A DNA stretch of 64,000 nucleotides, taken from contig NZ_JASJUU010000006.1 in NCBI RefSeq assembly GCF_030125375.1, positions 62,001 to 126,000 of the forward strand, given 5' to 3'. The position numbers were made by a program, and so were the translations under genes. Shown here piece after piece: positions 60,755 to 64,000 of the stretch. The stretch's first letter is position 1. Each line of letters opens with the position of its first letter. The notes beneath the pieces are model-generated. The model had not been told where the DNA came from, made no database searches, and worked only from the letters and a program-made list of their open reading frames with translations. This DNA is from Pseudoalteromonas umbrosa (GTDB lineage Bacteria > Pseudomonadota > Gammaproteobacteria > Enterobacterales > Alteromonadaceae).

Positions 60755-61501
60755 TTGGATAGTGACTTTCGGCAAGCATATTTGCTCCACCGGCGACCTT
60801 ATAGAGATTCGCAAGTGATGTTAAATATGCTCGTTGAAGGCGTCGGTCAACTGTCTATGTTGGCTAGGATCAAAGGTAAACGTGCATTACGTCAAAATGC
60901 GTCTTTGCAGCCTTTTACTTGTTTGCTGGTACGTTACGCAGGCAAGTATGATTTAAAGTATTTAAATGATTTTGAGATCCAGTCTCCACCTATGATGTTC
61001 AAAGGCACAGATTTATACTGTGCTTTTTATCTTAACGAATTGTCCCATCGCATTATCCCTGTAAATGAACCCCTTGATCATGTATTTTGCTTGTATCGAG
61101 AGCATCTTAAGCAGCTCTATGATATTGGTAATACTTTGGCAATTGTTTCGCATGAAGAGCAGCTAAAAAAAGCTGAAAATAGTGAACAAATTGAAGGAAT
61201 ATTGCGTAGTTATGAGTTTCAGCTTTTACATGAGCTCGGGGTTGGCATTGAATTTGATTACGATGCGTTTGGTGCCCCCATTGAGGAAGCAAATTATTAT
61301 CAATTTGTCAGAGAAGTTGGCTTTTGTCCCAGTGATGATATCCAGCGCAGCTTTTCTGGACAAACCCTGCTTGCTATCGCCCATGGAGAATATAGCTCCT
61401 TGGTATCGCGGCGGCAGGCTAAGGCATTAAGCCGTTATTTATTAAAACCTTTGCTTGGTAATAAGCCACTTAAAAGCAGAGAACTTTTTCAACCAAGGTA
61501 G
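60755..61501 (+). CDS. recO: DNA repair protein RecO
   Basis: RecO helps RecR load RecA at SSB-coated gaps and anneals DNA strands. The 248-residue protein has an N-terminal OB-fold (QAYLLHRRPYRDSQVMLNML in part, with RYAGKYDLKYL) and a helical C-terminal half. The start is TTG 60755, adjacent to the era TGA, since no ATG gives the family N-terminus. The zinc cluster of some RecO proteins is not seen. Confidence 0.93.
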   Translation: MDSDFRQAYLLHRRPYRDSQVMLNMLVEGVGQLSMLARIKGKRALRQNASLQPFTCLLVRYAGKYDLKYLNDFEIQSPPMMFKGTDLYCAFYLNELSHRIIPVNEPLDHVFCLYREHLKQLYDIGNTLAIVSHEEQLKKAENSEQIEGILRSYEFQLLHELGVGIEFDYDAFGAPIEEANYYQFVREVGFCPSDDIQRSFSGQTLLAIAHGEYSSLVSRRQAKALSRYLLKPLLGNKPLKSRELFQPR

Positions 61502-61505
61502 AGTA

Positions 61506-62240
61506 ATGAAAGATATTTTATTAGGTGTAAATGTCGACCATATTGCGACGTTAAGACAAGCTCGTGGTACAAGTTACCCTGATCCAGCACATGCTGCGGC
61601 CGTTGCAGAGCATGCCGGTGCAGATGGTATCACCATTCATTTAAGAGAAGATCGTCGACACATTCAAGACCGTGACGTGTATGTTATGGCGAAGACGATT
61701 CAAACGCGAATGAATCTTGAAATCGCCGTTACAGATGAAATGCTGGACATTGCGTGCGAAGTAAAGCCTGAATACGTCTGCCTTGTCCCAGAAAAGCGTG
61801 AAGAGTTGACCACAGAAGGCGGCTTGGATGTCGCTGGAAATTTCGAAAAAGTAAGTAATGCAGTTGAAAAGCTAAGTGCAGCGGGCATCAAAGTTTCACT
61901 GTTCATTGACGCTGATAAAGCACAAATTGATGCTGCTAAAGCGACAAAAGCACCTTACATTGAAATTCACACAGGTGCTTACGCTGATGCTGAATCAGAC
62001 GGTGAGCAGAGTGCAGAACTTGAGCGCATTCGTGAAGGTGTGCAATATGCAGACTCTATTGGCATTATCGTCAATGCTGGACATGGTTTGCATTACCATA
62101 ACGTAAAACCAATTGCTCAGATGCCTGAAATTTATGAGCTAAATATTGGCCACGCAATTATTGCGCGTGCAGCGATAGACGGCTTAGAAAAGGCTGTTAG
62201 AGATATGAAACGCATTATGCTTGAGGCGAGACAAGCTTAA
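61506..62240 (+). CDS. pdxJ: Pyridoxine 5'-phosphate synthase
   Basis: PdxJ condenses 1-deoxyxylulose 5-phosphate with 3-amino-2-oxopropyl phosphate to pyridoxine phosphate. The 244-residue TIM barrel begins ILLGVNVDHIATLRQARGT, with HLREDRRHIQDRDV, and EIHTGAYADAE, NAGHGLHYHNV and ELNIGHAIIARA, all active-site segments. The ATG at 61506 gives the standard length; the frame reads further upstream into recO. In E. coli acpS follows; here a terminator does. Confidence 0.96.
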   Translation: MKDILLGVNVDHIATLRQARGTSYPDPAHAAAVAEHAGADGITIHLREDRRHIQDRDVYVMAKTIQTRMNLEIAVTDEMLDIACEVKPEYVCLVPEKREELTTEGGLDVAGNFEKVSNAVEKLSAAGIKVSLFIDADKAQIDAAKATKAPYIEIHTGAYADAESDGEQSAELERIREGVQYADSIGIIVNAGHGLHYHNVKPIAQMPEIYELNIGHAIIARAAIDGLEKAVRDMKRIMLEARQA

Positions 62241-62262
62241 CATGTCCCAAAGCGATAGCGAT

Positions 62263-62292
62263 AAAAAACCCAGCTCTAAGCTGGGTTTTTTT
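62263..62292. terminator. Terminator between pdxJ and bcp
   Basis: AAAAAACCCAGCT and AGCTGGGTTTTTTT form a long stem with a tiny loop and T runs on both strands. It lies 22 bases after pdxJ and before the convergent bcp stop, so it can end both transcripts. Confidence 0.9.
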
Positions 62293-62294
62293 AA

Positions 62295-62765
62295 TTATTG
62301 AGCTGACAGGTGGTCAATAACCACTTGATGATGCTCTTTTGTTTTGAACTTATTAAATACGTGCTTGATTACACCGTCTTGTCCAATTAAGAAACTAATA
62401 CGGTGAATACCATCATATTCTTTACCCATAAACTTTTTCAGGCCCCAAACACCAAATGCATCTGCGATGGCGTGGTCTTCATCAGATAAAAGGTCAAAGT
62501 TCAGTTCTTTTTTAGTCTCAAAATTTTTAAGTTTTTTAACCGGATCAGGACTAATACCAACTGCAACAGTATTAAGCTCAGCAAGCTGCGCTTTGTGGTC
62601 TCGAAGCTGTTCAGCTTGGACCGTACAACCTGGAGTAAGTGCTTTTGGGTAAAAATAAACTAAAACCTGATTTGCCTCGAGCAGTGCGCTCAGTGCAACA
62701 GTTTCACCATTTTGGTTTTCTAATGTAAAACTAGGTGCATTATCACCTGCTTGTAATGTATTCAT
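62295..62765 (-). CDS. bcp: Thioredoxin-dependent thiol peroxidase (Bcp/PrxQ type), single-cysteine form
   Basis: Bcp reduces hydrogen and organic peroxides. The 156-residue product has the peroxiredoxin segment VYFYPKALTPGCTVQAEQLRD with peroxidatic Cys47, and later DEDHAIADAFGVWG. E. coli Bcp has a second Cys five residues further on; here that position (52) is Glu, and no other Cys occurs in the whole protein. It is therefore a one-Cys form that would need an external thiol for resolution. gcvR lies nine bases upstream on the same strand, as in many genomes. Confidence 0.93.
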   Translation of the reverse strand: MNTLQAGDNAPSFTLENQNGETVALSALLEANQVLVYFYPKALTPGCTVQAEQLRDHKAQLAELNTVAVGISPDPVKKLKNFETKKELNFDLLSDEDHAIADAFGVWGLKKFMGKEYDGIHRISFLIGQDGVIKHVFNKFKTKEHHQVVIDHLSAQ

Positions 62766-62774
62766 TAATGATCC

Positions 62775-63308
62775 TTAGCGAATGCGTCTGAAAACATAAT
62801 GTACGTTTGAAATACTAGATAGTTCTTCAAACTTTACTTTAAATTGTTCAAAATCTAATTCTGAGGGGGTATTAAATTCCAGCTCGCAGCGCATGCGTAG
62901 CTCGTTGTCTTCCTCAAAGGTATCGGATTTGAGCGAGCAGATGCTGATATTTTGCTCAGCGAAAAAGCGTGTTACTCTGCTCAATGTACCTTGTGTATCA
63001 ATGCCGGTATATTCCAACGTATAACCCGCACTGAAGTTGTTTTCTGTGTGGCTAGAGGTACGTTTCATCATGGTGAGTAAGCCTAGTTCCATGCTTTTAG
63101 ATGGCAGGGTGTGCTCAACTCTGCTGATCGCGGCGATGTCCCCTGAGAGCAACATAGTAAATGTAAACTCATTGCCTAAAATGGCGATACGGCTGTCAAT
63201 GATATTGCAGTTGCACTCACTGACTAGCTGAGTAAGTTCACTGACAATACCAGATCTATCTTCCCCTATTGCAGTTAAAACAAGTTGATGTGAAGTAAAA
63301 GTAGTCAT
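62775..63308 (-). CDS. gcvR: Glycine cleavage regulator GcvR
   Basis: GcvR binds GcvA and represses the glycine cleavage operon when glycine is low. The 177-residue protein has two ACT-type domains: residues about 8-85 (LTAIGEDRSGIVSELTQLVSECNC in part) and about 95-170 (YTGIDTQGTLSRVTRFFAEQNISI in part). The gcvR-bcp order is conserved. A TATAAT-like box on its strand upstream suggests its own promoter. Confidence 0.9.
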   Translation of the reverse strand: MTTFTSHQLVLTAIGEDRSGIVSELTQLVSECNCNIIDSRIAILGNEFTFTMLLSGDIAAISRVEHTLPSKSMELGLLTMMKRTSSHTENNFSAGYTLEYTGIDTQGTLSRVTRFFAEQNISICSLKSDTFEEDNELRMRCELEFNTPSELDFEQFKVKFEELSSISNVHYVFRRIR

Positions 63309-63618
63309 ACCGACGTCCTAGTTAGCTTGCGCCAAAGTGAGTCATAGAGGCTATATTAAAATTATATAGCGGCGCATATTATCATAGATTAAATGCCAGT
63401 CCTACATGACACTACGTTTGTAGTGTTTTATGGATCAGACAATTCAAGCGCGTGTTTCTTGTGTTTGCTGAGTTTGCCAAGTAACATAGTGCGGATTTTT
63501 TGAAATTTAATTGTCAGCTCTCTAGAAAATTAGTATGGCTGATAGTGAACCATTTCAGCATTCCTCAATCTTAAGTGAAAGAATAATTATATAGTGGGTT
63601 TGCTAAGGAGTTTTATTA
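63309..63618. other. Gap between gcvR and bamC
   Basis: This 310-base stretch has no convincing gene. On the minus strand TATAAT within the CTATAT/ATATAG inverted repeat (63351-63369) could be a gcvR -10 box. A hairpin ACACTAC/GTAGTGT (63409-63426) followed by TTTTA looks like a small plus-strand terminator with no gene before it. The bamC promoter must lie in the right half. dapA, often found before bamC, is absent. Confidence 0.5.
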
Positions 63619-64000
63619 GTGCAGTATTGGGTCCCTAAAGCGCTAACGTTCGGCGTTATACTCGGTTTATCAGGTTGTAGTGTTTTCACCAATGACACGC
63701 ATCATAAGAAAAACTATCGTGTCCACGAGGCTGTGCAAGTTCCAGCAGATCTCGAGCAACCTTTTCAAGATAAAGAATTTCAAATGAATGTTGCTGTTTA
63801 TGAAAATGATGCTGACCCCCTCAGCTTTCGACCGCCTCAGCAAGTACTTACACTTGCTAAAGGTAGTTGGGCCGAAGATAAAGAAGATATCGCACGTATC
63901 TATTTTGATAAAAATGATGGTATTGAAGCGCTTGATATTTTCATTTGGGAAGCTGTTGAAGGTGTACTTCAAAATAACCAAACTTCTATCAGTGTAGATG
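63619..64000 (+). CDS. bamC: Outer membrane assembly lipoprotein BamC, 5' part
   Basis: BamC is a lipoprotein of the Bam complex that inserts beta-barrels into the outer membrane. The frame starts at GTG 63619, eight bases after AAGGAG, and runs off the window edge. It opens with a lipoprotein signal peptide (ALTFGVILGLSGC, lipobox Cys near residue 20), then an extended region with PPQQVLTLAKGSWAEDK and the start of the first globular domain (IFIWEAVEGVL). The call fits the N-terminal part of BamC; the rest is off-window. Confidence 0.8.
   Translation, partial: MQYWVPKALTFGVILGLSGCSVFTNDTHHKKNYRVHEAVQVPADLEQPFQDKEFQMNVAVYENDADPLSFRPPQQVLTLAKGSWAEDKEDIARIYFDKNDGIEALDIFIWEAVEGVLQNNQTSISVD

Noticed and set aside
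63540..63580. Sigma-E promoter before bamC (GAACCA with TCTTAA)
   Set aside because: Both elements miss key consensus bases, so a match by chance is likely.
1..64000. CRISPR arrays, tRNA or rRNA genes, insertion sequences, prophage
   Set aside because: No direct-repeat arrays, tRNA T-loop patterns, transposase or phage-like proteins were seen on reading both strands.

Overview
The window is an ordinary, gene-dense stretch of chromosome from a marine gammaproteobacterium, most likely Pseudoalteromonas or a close Alteromonadales relative. The reasons are the moderate to low GC content, the classic gammaproteobacterial gene blocks (rpoE-rseABC-lepA-lepB-rnc-era-recO-pdxJ, ygfZ/sdhE, glnK-amtB, kbl-tdh, ubiC-ubiA), a secreted multidomain chitinase and a Wzi-type outer membrane protein. 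The genus is inferred from gene content and was not checked against a database. I see no mobile element, prophage, CRISPR array, tRNA or rRNA.

Layout. 1-8140: the end of a ydbL-like gene, then an envelope sugar block: Kdo transferase (waaA), a Wzi-like barrel, gmhA-hldE, Kdo kinase (kdkA), a heptosyltransferase and gmhB. Together these make and attach the LPS inner core. 8141-13867: threonine catabolism (kbl-tdh), glpE-glpG, an orphan FliL-like protein and ubiC-ubiA. 13923-17902: a LysR regulator, a response regulator with an HD-GYP domain, and small unknown proteins. 17927-22609: tsaD, plsY, folB-folK, uppP, an acetyltransferase and a DTW-domain tRNA-modifying enzyme.

22610-27935 is the most informative regulatory region. 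A 0.4-kb stretch with no gene carries a CsrB-family small RNA on the minus strand: about 24 GGA motifs, a terminator that pairs fully only as minus-strand RNA, a TATAAT box, and an upstream inverted repeat that looks like a UvrY/GacA site. Divergent from it is a Fur-box-preceded ferric iron ABC transporter operon that ends in a Dyp-type peroxidase.

27938-36132: argR and mdh (divergent), rpiA-serA, ygfA with an unknown single-span membrane protein, a secreted S10 peptidase and a two-receiver diguanylate cyclase. 36200-40280: glnK-amtB behind an NtrC-like site and a sigma-54-like promoter, then mrcB. 40284-51944: a chemoreceptor, the GH18 chitinase, an MscS channel, lrgA-lrgB, a crotonase, a YciU-like protein, envelope proteins of unknown role, slyD, ygfZ, and sdhE-ygfX. 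51946-62240: nadB, then the sigma-E operon behind an autoregulatory-type promoter, running into the lepA-pdxJ block. 62295-64000: a one-cysteine Bcp peroxidase, gcvR and the start of bamC.

Several genes appear to use TTG or GTG starts (ubiC, tsaD, the DTW gene, rseB, recO, ygfX, the heptosyltransferase gene, lrgB, bamC). I did not find a convincing new multi-gene system. The points most worth checking are the csrB locus, the iron transporter/Dyp operon, the NtrC site overlapping a stop codon, and a few proteins that depart from their family norm.
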